Of a stretch of 64,000 bases of DNA, positions 1 to 8,480 are shown piece after piece. The position numbers and the translations under genes are program-made. Origin of the DNA: Candidatus Obscuribacterales bacterium (GTDB lineage Bacteria > Cyanobacteriota > Vampirovibrionia > Obscuribacterales > Obscuribacteraceae). Each line of letters begins with the position of its first letter. The stretch's first letter is position 1. The stretch lies in contig JAKFVU010000034.1 of the NCBI GenBank assembly GCA_021732025.1, positions 186,001 through 250,000 on the forward strand, read 5' to 3'. Under the pieces are notes generated by a model. The model had not been told where the DNA came from. It saw nothing but the letters and a program-made list of their open reading frames with translations, and made no database searches.

Positions 1-464
1 ATAAGGTCACGGTAGGTATCTTGCTTCATCGGTAGAGCAATAGCCTCTTTATCTAAAACCTTGAGAGCAGATTCTTTCAACTGAGCTACGTGTTTTAGAT
101 CGACTTTACCTTCTTGGTTCGACCACAGCGTGTAGATGGCCGATTGTCTGAAGGGGTTTGAGGAGGACTTTATAGCGAGTGCCCAAGCCTTGTCACTTGA
201 AGGCAGCATGTGTAGATTGAAATATTGCCTAGCAAGGCCTTCTGCCCGGATGCTTAACGCCATTGAATTGGCAGGATGAGCGTTCACTATTGCTTGATTG
301 AGTTCGTCCAATTCATTATCTAGTGCTTGAATTCTTTTGCGCTGCTCTATCTGTTGCTCATTTGGGCTATCTGATGCCTGCGCCAGTACCTTGAGAGTTT
401 CAGAACAGCATGCAGCCAGCACTAGCAGCGTAATCAGAGAGCGAGGAAAGATGCTCTTATTCAC
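1..464 (-). CDS. Putative lipoprotein, 3' end outside window
   Basis: An open frame starts with GTG at 464 and runs without a stop to the window edge (154 codons visible). It starts inside the stop codon of the upstream SAF gene (GTGA overlap, 464-461), which indicates translational coupling. The N-terminus is basic and then hydrophobic and contains LAAC at residues 16-19, a good lipobox, so a lipoprotein is likely; a signal-peptidase I site near VLAQA is the alternative. After it comes a Glu/Gln/Arg-rich helical stretch. I do not recognise a family. The shared operon with a two-SAF-domain protein suggests an envelope role, but this is inference. Confidence 0.6.
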   Translation of the reverse strand, partial: MNKSIFPRSLITLLVLAACCSETLKVLAQASDSPNEQQIEQRKRIQALDNELDELNQAIVNAHPANSMALSIRAEGLARQYFNLHMLPSSDKAWALAIKSSSNPFRQSAIYTLWSNQEGKVDLKHVAQLKESALKVLDKEAIALPMKQDTYRDL

Positions 465-1027
465 TTCCTGCGACCTCCATCGATCAACTCTGTTGTGATG
501 ATCTGACCTTCTTTTATTACTACCTTTGCTTTTGCCCCAATAACAGCGTCTATGCGAGGCACGCAATTTTTCGGATCAGTGTATGGATTAATCGACTCTG
601 TGCGAAGATCGCTCTTCTCTATAGTCGAGCCGGCCGCAATTGTTCTCTTGGGTCGAACGGTAAAGGTTTTGCTGCAGGTTGTGTGGTTAAGCTCGTTTGG
701 TTTAATTACTGGGAGTCCTCGATTTAGGATTTCTTCCACTAAGATTTGGCCTTCCTCTATTCTATATTTGGCACAGTATCCCACTGCAAAATTGCGGCAA
801 GGCACTGAGTGTGGCGGATTCTTGCCATCGTAGAGCCAGGTCTCCTGTAGGTCTTCGTCTTTGATAACAGCATTTTCGGGAATGACTTTTGTGGCATAAA
901 CGAAAATACTTTTTGGTCGGTTCGACTCTATCGGACTCGTATGGCCAGCAGTAACTGCGGCACTGCCTGCGATAGCTGCCATTGTCAGAACCGCCCAGGG
1001 GTTTAGCCTTCGCTTGGGTAATTTCAT
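461..1027 (-). CDS. Exported protein with two SAF domains
   Basis: The 188-residue protein has an N-terminal signal or anchor (residues 10-30, Ala/Gly-rich) and two copies of a SAF-type module. Each copy has the pattern 'VIPENAVIKDEDL' or 'TIAAGSTIEKSDL' followed about 35 residues later by '(I/V)xEGQI(L/I)', the hallmark of the SAF/CpaB/FlgA fold. SAF domains in CpaB and FlgA act in assembly of Flp pili and flagellar P rings, and in antifreeze-like proteins they bind sugars. No pilus or flagellar genes are visible nearby, so the target is unknown. Two cysteine pairs lie in loops (CRNFAVGYC and TCSK/NCVP), consistent with disulfides outside the cytoplasm. Start is ATG at 1027. Confidence 0.72.
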   Translation of the reverse strand: MKLPKRRLNPWAVLTMAAIAGSAAVTAGHTSPIESNRPKSIFVYATKVIPENAVIKDEDLQETWLYDGKNPPHSVPCRNFAVGYCAKYRIEEGQILVEEILNRGLPVIKPNELNHTTCSKTFTVRPKRTIAAGSTIEKSDLRTESINPYTDPKNCVPRIDAVIGAKAKVVIKEGQIITTELIDGGRRK

Positions 1028-1208
1028 CGGCTTTCTAAACCTGTGTAGATTTTGGGGACGTTAACAACTCGGCAACTTCTTAGCAATATTGTGTGAATGT
1101 CTCCACCGGGCGTACAGTCAGTGACTTTACTGTTGTAAACAAGAGTAAGTGATCTAACTAAAGCTATGGCCGAGAAGAAGGCTACTGATGAGCAATTTGT
1201 TCAGTAGA

Positions 1209-2516
1209 CTAACTCAAATGGTTCTCATAGGCATAGCGCACAAGAGCCGCCCGAGTACTTAGGTTTAGTTTCTTTCTCAGTCTTGAAACATGCACTTCGG
1301 TGGTGCCTTCGGTAATGTGCAACTCTTCGGCGATTTCTCTATTTGATAAACCAAGAGCTACTTGTTTCAGCACTTCGATTTCTCTAGTACTGAGTTTGAT
1401 TCTTACTTTCTCGCGGCTCTCTGTGCGTTCAGTCAATTCTTTGGTGCTATGTACAACTTGGGTGAGCTGACTGCACAAATCGGTAAGTTTGCTAATTGAA
1501 GTACTCTGCGCTTCGACTATTTGATAGAGCTTGGCTTGGCTAAGAGCAATCGATAGCTGGTTAGCGATGCGTGACAGTAAGTTGATGTCGCGTACTGTCC
1601 ACATTCTTGAATCGGTGTGGGCATCAAGGTGTAGCAGGCCCATTAGCTTGCCGCGATAGACCAATGGCACCATTACCATCGATTTAATTTTGTAGTTGAT
1701 CAGTTCTGAGCGCACATCTTTAGCGAACGCAAAAGTATCATCCTGCACCACCATTAGTGGCCGGCGCTCGCCAACATCTAACAGGAGATCGTGATATTTA
1801 GAAAACAGTGTGCTCTTGTCTGAAATCGGAGTCATGCTGTCAGTGGTCATTTGTCTGACTATGCGCATGGTATTTTCAGGGTCGCCGATTAAGCAAATGA
1901 GTGCTCTAGATGCATCAAACTCTTTTAGAAGGCTCTCTGTGGCCCGTTCTAATATGTCTGACTGGTCTAGCGAACCGTGCACGTTTACAACGAAACGATT
2001 GAAGAGAGCTTCGTCATTTGATGACTTTTCGACGCGGTCGTACATCTCTTTCAGATTTTCAACAATGATGGCCCGCTGCAAGTTGGTGGTAATCATGCGC
2101 GGTAAAAACTTTTGATACTCGCCAATTTTCGGCAGATAGTCACTGGCACCAGCTGTGAGCAGCTTCAGTGCCAATTCGTGCGAATCAACGCTGGTGATGA
2201 CGATGATCGGTGAGTTGGGAGCGTGGGCGACGAGGGCTCGTACTAGGTCGACACCGCTGCTATCGGGTAGGTCGTTATCGACTACCAAGACGTCATATGA
2301 AGTTGTCTTGATGCGAGCTAATGCTTCTTTGGCGCTTACGACGGCATCGACGTCATATAAGGGTGACTGCGAAATAATGGCCTTACGTACGAGCAGCAGG
2401 TCTTTTTCAACTGGTTCTATTAAGAGCACTCGGCGCTCTCTATGAATTTGCACGGCAATATCTGCTTCTGATGCTTCCGCCTTCGGCTCTATTGCTGTTG
2501 GTTTTTCATCTTCCAA
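1209..2516 (-). CDS. Response regulator: receiver, GAF and LuxR-type HTH domains
   Basis: The order is receiver (about residues 28-150), GAF (about 170-330) and a C-terminal LuxR/NarL helix-turn-helix (about 370-435). In the receiver the phosphoacceptor is the Asp in 'VLVVDNDLPDSSG' and the conserved Lys is in 'SDYLPKIG'. The HTH shows 'LSTREIEVLKQVALGLSNRE' and 'TEGTTEVHVSRLRKKL'. A GAF domain between REC and HTH is unusual; it suggests that a small ligand or redox cue is combined with phosphorylation. No histidine kinase is adjacent, so it is an orphan regulator here. The only plausible start is TTG at 2516 with no good Shine-Dalgarno. Function as a DNA-binding transcription factor is secure; its targets are unknown. 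Confidence 0.9.
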   Translation of the reverse strand: MEDEKPTAIEPKAEASEADIAVQIHRERRVLLIEPVEKDLLLVRKAIISQSPLYDVDAVVSAKEALARIKTTSYDVLVVDNDLPDSSGVDLVRALVAHAPNSPIIVITSVDSHELALKLLTAGASDYLPKIGEYQKFLPRMITTNLQRAIIVENLKEMYDRVEKSSNDEALFNRFVVNVHGSLDQSDILERATESLLKEFDASRALICLIGDPENTMRIVRQMTTDSMTPISDKSTLFSKYHDLLLDVGERRPLMVVQDDTFAFAKDVRSELINYKIKSMVMVPLVYRGKLMGLLHLDAHTDSRMWTVRDINLLSRIANQLSIALSQAKLYQIVEAQSTSISKLTDLCSQLTQVVHSTKELTERTESREKVRIKLSTREIEVLKQVALGLSNREIAEELHITEGTTEVHVSRLRKKLNLSTRAALVRYAYENHLS

Positions 2517-2901
2517 GTTTGTTATCCACTTATTCAGTCATTCATCAATTTATTCATTCTGTCATGCAACGTTTAGAGATCATGGGCGAGCCTGCTATCA
2601 AGCTAACATAAGAAAGCCTATATTGAATTATCTTCCCACCTATAGGGTGCACCCTCCAAGCTGCTGGTATAACTGCAATATGAGGTTCGGCAACCCGATG
2701 TTGTCAAACTAATTAGAAACGACACCAAACTTGTGGGCATTGTTACAGTCTTAGACCCTGACCCTCACCAAGCCCCCCAGCCCATGCATCGTTAGGTCCT
2801 AATACTTTATTAGGCACTGAGGCTAGTAGCGAAGTAAGGCCCACAAGTTATAAACCAAAGAGCAGCTGGTACCCTCGATCCGCTGCTCTTTCGTTTGAAT
2901 T
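2517..2901. other. Intergenic region with palindromes and hairpins
   Basis: There is no convincing gene in these 385 bases. It holds a perfect 12-bp palindrome (AGGGTGCACCCT, 2644-2655), a small hairpin (CCTAATA/TATTAGG, 2798-2814), a minus-strand TTGACA at 2702-2707 and the terminator at 2857-2891. It serves as the upstream region of the REC-GAF-LuxR gene. A small RNA could sit here but I cannot show one. Confidence 0.4.
2857..2891. terminator. Hairpin downstream of small unknown gene
   Basis: Arms AAAGAGCAG (2857-2865) and CTGCTCTTT (2883-2891) pair perfectly. It lies just after the stop of the minus-strand gene at 2902. The U-tract is poor on both strands, so termination efficiency is uncertain. 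Confidence 0.5.
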
Positions 2902-3192
2902 TTATTTGCCCTGGCCGCTCATTCTGATTGGTTGGCGGCCACTTTGAACATAAACTGATGAGAGCTTTTTGTGGCTTACTTTGGCGTTGTTGTTGCAGCA
3001 ATCGCCCAAGTCGGCGGTATATGGCATTGCTTCTGGGTTGAAGTCTATGCGGGTTGGCTTTTCGCCAGTGGGCTCGAAGAAATCGCCGTTTATTTCGTAG
3101 TCGCCATCTGGGTATGCTTTTACTTCTGGATTAACAAAGTAACCAACATGTTTCCCAGCCGGTGTATATACGTTGACCTTTACATCAGCCAT
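2902..3192 (-). CDS. Small protein of unknown function
   Basis: This encodes 96 residues. I chose ATG at 3192 because GGAG lies about ten bases upstream; an in-frame TTG two codons earlier is too close to it. The sequence looks like a soluble beta-rich protein ('VKVNVYTPAGKHVGYFVNPE', 'GDYEINGDFFEPTG'), with a basic C-terminal tail and a CC pair. I do not recognise a family. It is transcribed alone, with a plausible -10 (TATAAA) 31 bases upstream and a hairpin downstream, which supports a real, separately expressed gene. Confidence 0.6.
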   Translation of the reverse strand: MADVKVNVYTPAGKHVGYFVNPEVKAYPDGDYEINGDFFEPTGEKPTRIDFNPEAMPYTADLGDCCNNNAKVSHKKLSSVYVQSGRQPIRMSGQGK

Positions 3193-3222
3193 TTCCAAAT
3201 TTCTCCTTCACCATCAATTCAA

Positions 3223-3228
3223 TTTATA
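3223..3228 (-). promoter_or_regulatory. Candidate -10 box of the small gene at 2902-3192
   Basis: TATAAA reads on the minus strand 31 bases before the ATG. The -35 at the usual distance (TGGGTG) is weak, so only the -10 is supported. Confidence 0.3.
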
Positions 3229-3309
3229 GAAGTGTATTTGATTTTCACCCAGGGATAAACGTCTCTAAGTGAATATACATATAGATAGAATGCAAGGGTT
3301 AGTCCTTTA

Positions 3310-4056
3310 CTAGGTCTTCGCCTCTGCATAACGGAAAAACTCGCTGGTCTTGGCTTTGAGTTCCACCATATAGTTTTGCAAATCTACTCGTAGCATTTCT
3401 TTTTCACTGTCGTCGGCATCAGCTGGCACTTCTAATGGCTCGCCGAAAACATAAACCATCTTTGTATTAAGGTACGGGCAGTTGTAGCGATCCCACGATT
3501 TCATCAGGTCGCGGGTTCGGGCCTGTGAGACTATTGGAATGATTGGCAGTTTGGTGATTTGCGCTAAGCGAATAACTTCTGCCTTAACTACTTCGAATGG
3601 GCCTTTGGGGCCGTCAACCGGAAATAGTACGCTGCGGTTATTCTCGGCGGCATTGATCAAATTGAAGGCGCCCTTGACGCCGCCATGGGTGCGGGAGCCA
3701 CGAGCAACTTCATAGCCCATAAATTCGGCTGCTCTTGCAATCATTTCGCCGTCGCGTGAATTGCTGGCAATTAGTGACATGCGGCTTCTTGGGCTGAGGC
3801 CAAGCAATACATACATTTGGCCATGGAAGTACGCATATATCGCTGGCTTCAGGCTATCGAGGCCGTCGCCTTTGGCAGAATTGGCTGAACCGGCTCTGAC
3901 ATAGGGTTTGCTAGCCTCTGGGATGATCGCCATTACTCTATATGACAGGTCGTAAACCGTAATTCCATATTTAAAGATGCCTGCAAGGCCGAGCACGCGC
4001 CACTTGTCAAGAAGGGGGTATTTCAAGAACAGGTCTTTGATTCGGAACTTTTTCAA
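3310..4056 (-). CDS. DUF374 / lysophospholipid acyltransferase-like protein
   Basis: The 248-residue protein carries hallmarks of the DUF374 branch of LPLAT acyltransferases: 'YFHGQMYVLLG' early, 'IASNSRDGEMIARAAEFMG' at about residue 95, 'ARGSRTHGG' and 'FPVDGPKGP'. The His in YFHGQ takes the place of the HxxxxD His seen in other LPLATs, and DGPKGP corresponds to the substrate-binding block. DUF374 proteins probably acylate lipid A/Kdo-lipid or other envelope lipids at the inner membrane. No membrane helix is obvious apart from a hydrophobic stretch near residues 20-35. Start is TTG at 4056 with AAAAGG six bases upstream. Confidence 0.82.
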   Translation of the reverse strand: MKKFRIKDLFLKYPLLDKWRVLGLAGIFKYGITVYDLSYRVMAIIPEASKPYVRAGSANSAKGDGLDSLKPAIYAYFHGQMYVLLGLSPRSRMSLIASNSRDGEMIARAAEFMGYEVARGSRTHGGVKGAFNLINAAENNRSVLFPVDGPKGPFEVVKAEVIRLAQITKLPIIPIVSQARTRDLMKSWDRYNCPYLNTKMVYVFGEPLEVPADADDSEKEMLRVDLQNYMVELKAKTSEFFRYAEAKT

Positions 4057-4225
4057 GGGTTGCCTTTTTAGTATGTTTTGACTAGATGAGAAAAAGATTG
4101 GCTAATTTTTGAGAATTCAAGTGGGCTGAGACCCGCAGGCGGTAAGCACTCGAGTTTGTATATGCTATTATCTACCAACGCCAAAAAATCGTAAGAACAT
4201 CTATTAAAAAGACGGAAAAGAAGTA

Positions 4226-4495
4226 ATGCCACTTTTAGCTGATCGTAAGCAAGAGCTCATCCAAGGCCACCAAACGCACGGTAAAGATACTGGTTCGCCA
4301 GAAGTGCAGGTCGCCATGCTCACAGACCGAATTAACCAATTGACCGACCACCTGAGAACTCACTCAAAAGATTTCCACAGCAGACGTGGCCTTTTGATGA
4401 TGGTTGGTAAGCGTCGTCGCCTTCTTCAATACCTGATGAAGGAAGACAATGAGCGTTACCGCAAGCTGATTGAAAAGCTTGGACTGAGACGCTAA
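4226..4495 (+). CDS. rpsO: Small ribosomal subunit protein S15
   Basis: At 89 residues it is exactly the usual S15 length. It shows the S15 landmarks '[14 protein letters not shown]', '[19 protein letters not shown]' and 'LIEKLGLRR' at the C-terminus. S15 binds 16S rRNA helices H20-H22 early in 30S assembly. It precedes pnp, the classic rpsO-pnp order, with a terminator between them. ATG at 4226 follows an A/G-rich ribosome-binding region (GGAAAAGAAG). Confidence 0.98.
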   Translation: MPLLADRKQELIQGHQTHGKDTGSPEVQVAMLTDRINQLTDHLRTHSKDFHSRRGLLMMVGKRRRLLQYLMKEDNERYRKLIEKLGLRR

Positions 4496-4507
4496 TAGCT
4501 TAATTTT

Positions 4508-4537
4508 AAAAGGCGGGCCTTTGGCTCGCCTTTTTTG
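4508..4537 (+). terminator. Rho-independent terminator after rpsO
   Basis: A 12-bp stem (AAAAGGCGGGCC / GGCTCGCCTTTT, one G-U pair) with a TTT loop is followed by a T-run. It separates rpsO from pnp, so pnp expression depends on read-through or its own promoter. Confidence 0.9.
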
Positions 4538-4564
4538 TTTTTGACGTTTTTGTTTTTAGCTTTA

Positions 4565-4636
4565 GTGAAGTTCTCGTAAAGGGAACTTTCACTGGTATCC
4601 AGATATGAATTTTGTGCCCTTCAGGTGAAGAGGCAC
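4565..4636 (+). promoter_or_regulatory. Structured 5' leader of pnp with two stem-loops
   Basis: The first hairpin is GTGAAGTTC (from 4565) with GAACTTTCAC (one bulged base). The second is GTGCCCTTC (4614-4622), loop AGGT, then GAAG-A-GGCAC (4627-4636), nine pairs with one bulged A. In enterobacteria the pnp leader hairpin is cut by RNase III and PNPase then represses its own mRNA; the layout here fits the same logic. The structure is seen; the regulation is inferred. Confidence 0.55.
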
Positions 4637-4678
4637 TAGCTGTATAAGCAGAAAAAGAAGATAGAGGAAAAAGAAGAA

Positions 4679-6829
4679 GTGCAAGTAGAAGAACGTGCCG
4701 GTATTCGTCAAACCGAGATTGTCATTGACGGCAAGACTATCGTTGTTAAAACTGGTCGCATGGCCAAACAAGCTGGTGGTGCTGTAGAGATTTCTTGCGG
4801 CGAGACCATGGTTTTGGTAACAGCCACTGAGAGTAAGAAAGTTAGAGACGGTATCGACTACTTCCCTTTGCTTGTTGACTACGAAGAGAAGCTTTATTCA
4901 GTCGGTCGTATACCAGGATCTTTCGGTCGTCGTGAAGGTAAAGCTCCTGATAAGTGCATCCTTACAAGCCGTTTGATCGACCGTCCAATTCGCCCTCTAT
5001 TTAAAGAAGGCTATCGCAATGATGTGCAAATAGTGGCTACCACTATGAGTGCTGATATGGAAAACCCTGCTGACACACTTGCCATGCTTGGTGCCAGTTT
5101 CGCCCTTGAGCTAGCTGGCTTGCCATTTAACGGCCCGATTGGTGCTGTTCGGGTAGGTCGCGTTGATGGCAAACTTGTGGGTAACCCTACATATGAGCAG
5201 CTCGACAATTCAGATTTAGACCTAGTTGTTGCCGGTACTGAATCATCAATCATGATGGTTGAAGCTGGTTGTAACTTCGTTACCGAAAAAGACATTCTTG
5301 CTGCCATTGATTACGCTCACCAAATTATCAAGAAGCAAGTAGAGTCTCAAAGAGAGTTGGTCAAAGCTGTTGGCCGTACTGTTAAAGAGTTTGTTGCTCC
5401 TCCTTGTTTGGAATCATTGAAAGAGTTGGTTGCTGAGAAAGCCACCGAAGCTCTCAAAGCTTCTATGAATGCCGTTACTGACAAGATGGTGCGCCAAGGC
5501 CACATCGATGCTGCCATTAAGGCCATCAATGATGGAATTGCTGAGCTTGAAGAAGGCCATGAATTAAAAGGTGTATCCGGCGGCAAAATCGCTGAGTATC
5601 TAGAAAATTATGAAGCCGAATTGATGAGAGCCAAAGTGCTCGATACTGGCATTCGTGCTGATGGCCGCCGTTGCGATGAAGTTAGACCAATCACTGTTGA
5701 GTGTGGCGTATTGCCCCGCACCCACGGCACTGGCCTGTTCACCAGAGGTACAACCCAAGTGCTTTCAGTAGCTACTTTGGGTATTGGCTCTGATGCACAG
5801 AGACTTGATTCAGTTGATCCACAAACTGAAAAACGCTACATGCACCATTACAACTTCCCTGGATTCTCTGTTGGCGAAGTTAAACCAATGCGTGGACCAG
5901 GTCGTCGTGAAATCGGCCACGGTGCTCTTGCTGAGCGTGCTTTGATTCCAGCTCTACCGAGCCAAGATGAATTTCCTTATGTAATTCGTGTTGTGTCCGA
6001 AGTGCTCGAATCTAACGGTTCGACTTCGATGGCATCTACCTGCGGTTCTTCTCTATCATTGATGGATGCCGGTGTGCCTCTCAAGGCCACAATCGGCGGT
6101 ATCGCCATGGGCTTGATTTTAGAAGGCGACCGTTGTGCCGTTCTTACTGATATTCAAGGCCTTGAAGATTTCCTTGGCGACATGGACTTCAAAGTAACTG
6201 GTTCTAAAGATGGCATCACAGCCTTGCAAATGGACATCAAGATTGAGGGAATTTCCCTTGAGATCATGCGCATAGCTCTCGACCAAGCCAAGCGCGGTCG
6301 CGTACACATCATCGATAAGATGGAAGCTGTATTGCCTGCTCCTCGTGAAGAAATGTCACCTTGGGCTCCTCGCATCATTACCGTTCATATCAACCAAGAA
6401 GATATCGGTACGGTGATTGGACCTGGCGGCAAAATGATTCGTCGCATTATCGAAGAGACCGGTGCCACCATCGATATTGAAGATGACGGTACTGTTCGCA
6501 TCGGTTCAGTTGACCAAGAAGGCGGAAGAGCCGCTCGCGACTGGATTGTTAACCTAGTAAAGCGCATCGAAGTCGGAGTAGTTTACTCCGGCCGCGTCAC
6601 TAGAATCATTCCTGTTGGCTGTTTCGTTGAAGTGCTACCTGGTAAAGAAGGACTCGTGCATATTTCTCAACTAGAGAATAGACGCGTGGAAAAAGTTGAA
6701 GACGTTGTGGCAGTGGGCCAGAAAGTGGTAGTCAAAGTTAAAGAAATTGACGAACGCAATCGTGTCAACTTGACCATGAAAGGCGTCAGCGACGAAGAGA
6801 AAGCACTCTGTGAGCAACAGAATCCGTAG
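4679..6829 (+). CDS. pnp: Polyribonucleotide nucleotidyltransferase (PNPase)
   Basis: The 716-residue protein has the full PNPase order: first RNase PH-like domain (about 10-145), all-helical linker (150-235), second catalytic RNase PH domain (about 310-545, with 'LPRTHGTGLFTRG' and 'FPYVIRVVSEVLESNGS'), KH domain ('VIGPGGKMIRRIIEETGA') and S1 domain ('GRVTRIIPVGCFVEVLPGKE'). It degrades RNA 3'-to-5' by phosphorolysis in the degradosome and can add tails. The start is GTG at 4679 after GAGGAAAAAGAAGAA. The next gene begins inside its last codons (20-base overlap). Confidence 0.98.
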   Translation: MQVEERAGIRQTEIVIDGKTIVVKTGRMAKQAGGAVEISCGETMVLVTATESKKVRDGIDYFPLLVDYEEKLYSVGRIPGSFGRREGKAPDKCILTSRLIDRPIRPLFKEGYRNDVQIVATTMSADMENPADTLAMLGASFALELAGLPFNGPIGAVRVGRVDGKLVGNPTYEQLDNSDLDLVVAGTESSIMMVEAGCNFVTEKDILAAIDYAHQIIKKQVESQRELVKAVGRTVKEFVAPPCLESLKELVAEKATEALKASMNAVTDKMVRQGHIDAAIKAINDGIAELEEGHELKGVSGGKIAEYLENYEAELMRAKVLDTGIRADGRRCDEVRPITVECGVLPRTHGTGLFTRGTTQVLSVATLGIGSDAQRLDSVDPQTEKRYMHHYNFPGFSVGEVKPMRGPGRREIGHGALAERALIPALPSQDEFPYVIRVVSEVLESNGSTSMASTCGSSLSLMDAGVPLKATIGGIAMGLILEGDRCAVLTDIQGLEDFLGDMDFKVTGSKDGITALQMDIKIEGISLEIMRIALDQAKRGRVHIIDKMEAVLPAPREEMSPWAPRIITVHINQEDIGTVIGPGGKMIRRIIEETGATIDIEDDGTVRIGSVDQEGGRAARDWIVNLVKRIEVGVVYSGRVTRIIPVGCFVEVLPGKEGLVHISQLENRRVEKVEDVVAVGQKVVVKVKEIDERNRVNLTMKGVSDEEKALCEQQNP

Positions 6830-7820
6830 GAATAATCAAAAGCTATTGGCAAATTTTGTCAGTAACTTTGCAAGAACTACCGCCCTTGCCCTGTCTTGCT
6901 GGCTGGTATTGACTTGCTTGCAAGTTGATGCCAGTTCCAGCAAAACTCGCAAGAATTCGCATCAGGGTTCTACTCGGGGCAAGGCCGCTAGTTCGCGATC
7001 TAAAGTAAGCAAGAGGCATGGCGCAAGCCGTGCCTCTTCGGCTTCTACAAGTAAACGTCTTAGCCATTCAACTTCTCGATCTCGGCGTGCTTCGACACGC
7101 TCTGCTTCGCGTAGTTCTGCACGAAGTTCTTCCCGTAGTTCTTCGCGTGCTTCAATAAGCTCCCGCGGCCGTCATGGCCGGGTACATGCACATGGCAGTG
7201 CTCATTCTCGCCCACACGCTCATGTAAGCAGGGCTATCAGCTCTCCAGTGGAGCAAGCGCCAGATATGGGCATTGGCCCCAGAGTGCGTAACTACTCTCT
7301 TCTGGCACGTTCTTACGCCCTCTATGATCAGGGTATTAATGAGCGACTCCGCGGAAACTTTGGCTCGTCTACTGACAAGCTGGCAGAGTCAGTTAATTTG
7401 CTCGACCAAGCCCGCAGTAACCAACACAATGGTGGAGCCTCAACCTTAGAGGCAATGATTTTCTTTGAATTGGCTCTGGCAGCCGAGGCCGATGGCGATG
7501 TCATTCTCGCCCGCGATTCTTATGCTCACTGTTTACGGGCCAAACCGCACTATGTTGAGGCCTATCTACGAATTGTTAGCTTGCTTGCCACCCAAGGGCA
7601 ATTGCCATTGGCCATGAATTGGCTCAAGGAAGGGCTGAAAGAGTGCCCCCACGATTCGAGGCTTAATGACCTATCGACGGTTCTTTCAACCTTCATGGGC
7701 GGTTACAAGCCCACTCTTGAAAGAGATGCTGAAGCGCCTACCAAAGCCGTAGGACCAGAGACTTTGCCTACTGAGACTAATCCAGAGACCACAGTAGAGA
7801 CTAGTCCGGAAATGCCTTAG
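6810..7820 (+). CDS. Secreted Ser/Arg/His-rich protein with TPR-like repeats
   Basis: The 336-residue product starts at GTG 6810 inside pnp. A basic N-terminus leads into a hydrophobic segment (about residues 22-40, 'ALALSCWLVLTCLQVDA'), so export is likely. Residues about 45-145 are a low-complexity tract of SR/RS dipeptides ending in a His-rich piece ('HGRVHAHGSAHSRPHAH'), which could bind nucleic acid, polyanions or metal. Residues about 160-300 are helical TPR-like repeats ('FFELALAAEADGDVILARDS', 'PHYVEAYLRIVSLLATQGQL'). The tail is Glu/Thr/Pro-rich. Family unknown. The overlap with pnp suggests coupling, though a functional link to RNA decay is not shown. Confidence 0.75.
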   Translation: MSNRIRRNNQKLLANFVSNFARTTALALSCWLVLTCLQVDASSSKTRKNSHQGSTRGKAASSRSKVSKRHGASRASSASTSKRLSHSTSRSRRASTRSASRSSARSSSRSSSRASISSRGRHGRVHAHGSAHSRPHAHVSRAISSPVEQAPDMGIGPRVRNYSLLARSYALYDQGINERLRGNFGSSTDKLAESVNLLDQARSNQHNGGASTLEAMIFFELALAAEADGDVILARDSYAHCLRAKPHYVEAYLRIVSLLATQGQLPLAMNWLKEGLKECPHDSRLNDLSTVLSTFMGGYKPTLERDAEAPTKAVGPETLPTETNPETTVETSPEMP

Positions 7821-7857
7821 GCAGCAGTCTTACGCTATATGCGTGTAATGGCCAAAG

Positions 7858-7884
7858 AAAAAGGGAGGTTTGACCCTCCCCTTT
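7858..7884 (-). terminator. Terminator downstream of HU gene
   Basis: On the minus strand a GGGGAGG/CCTCCC stem is followed by TTTTTCTTT, placed directly after the HU stop. It may also slow transcripts arriving from the plus-strand TPR gene. Confidence 0.7.
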
Positions 7885-7917
7885 AGCTCATTGAAACCAC
7901 TTCTCAGTAGCCGAAGA

Positions 7918-8199
7918 CTATTTTTTGTCGACGGTGTCTTTGAATTCTTTACCAGGTTGGAAAGCAGGTACCTTTTTGGCAGGCACTTTGATTTTCTCGC
8001 CAGGTTTTTGTGGATTGTTTGTTTCGCGAGCTTGTCTGTCACGGCGCAAGAATGTTCCGAAACCTACCAAGGTGACACGATCACCTTTGGCTACTACTTC
8101 GGTCACGACATCGGTGAAAGCGGCAAGCATTTCTTCGACGGACTTCTTGGTTGTGTTTGTACGAGCAGCGATTTCGGCAGCCAGTTCTGCTTTGTTCAC
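7918..8199 (-). CDS. hup: HU-family DNA-binding protein
   Basis: At 93 residues it is the normal HU length. 'MNKAELAAEIA' at the start, the dimer core 'VTLVGFGTF' and the basic arm around 'RETNNPQKPGEKIKVPA' are diagnostic; the Pro in the arm intercalates into DNA. HU bends and compacts the chromosome. Start is GTG at 8199 with a consensus AGGAGG (8212-8207) seven bases upstream, which indicates high translation. It is monocistronic with its own terminator. Confidence 0.96.
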   Translation of the reverse strand: MNKAELAAEIAARTNTTKKSVEEMLAAFTDVVTEVVAKGDRVTLVGFGTFLRRDRQARETNNPQKPGEKIKVPAKKVPAFQPGKEFKDTVDKK

Positions 8200-8212
8200 A
8201 GAGATTCCTCCT

Positions 8213-8480
8213 AGTATCCGGTCCTAAATTCAAAAGTACAACATAAAGTGTATTCTGGGCGGTCTAATAACCACGTGAGGGACAAAGATACAGCACCTGT
8301 AAGGCTGACACAAGAGACTTGGCATAAATTGTCGCTCTTGATAAGCATTTGCCGTCATAATTGTATAGATGCCGCTTGCCAGGCGGTTTTTGCAGAGATG
8401 TCATTAAAGCTCGAAATTAGCCCAAAATGTGAAATATACTGCTTGGTGCGTAAAGAGAAGTCATTAAGGGAACAAAGATA
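8213..8480 (+). other. Intergenic/leader region between HU and rsfS
   Basis: This region lies between the divergent HU and rsfS genes. It includes a short stem (GCCGC/GCGGT, 8371-8387) followed by TTTTT, and two imperfect direct repeats: GTCATTAA (8399-8406 and 8460-8467) and GGGA(A)CAAAGATA (near 8279 and 8469). These hint at a regulated rsfS leader. A 77-codon frame here lacks coding character and is not annotated. Confidence 0.3.

Noticed and set aside
2640..2815. Possible small RNA or tRNA-like element in the 2517-2901 gap
   Set aside because: I found hairpins and a palindrome but no cloverleaf, no tRNA T-loop pattern and no known RNA family signature.
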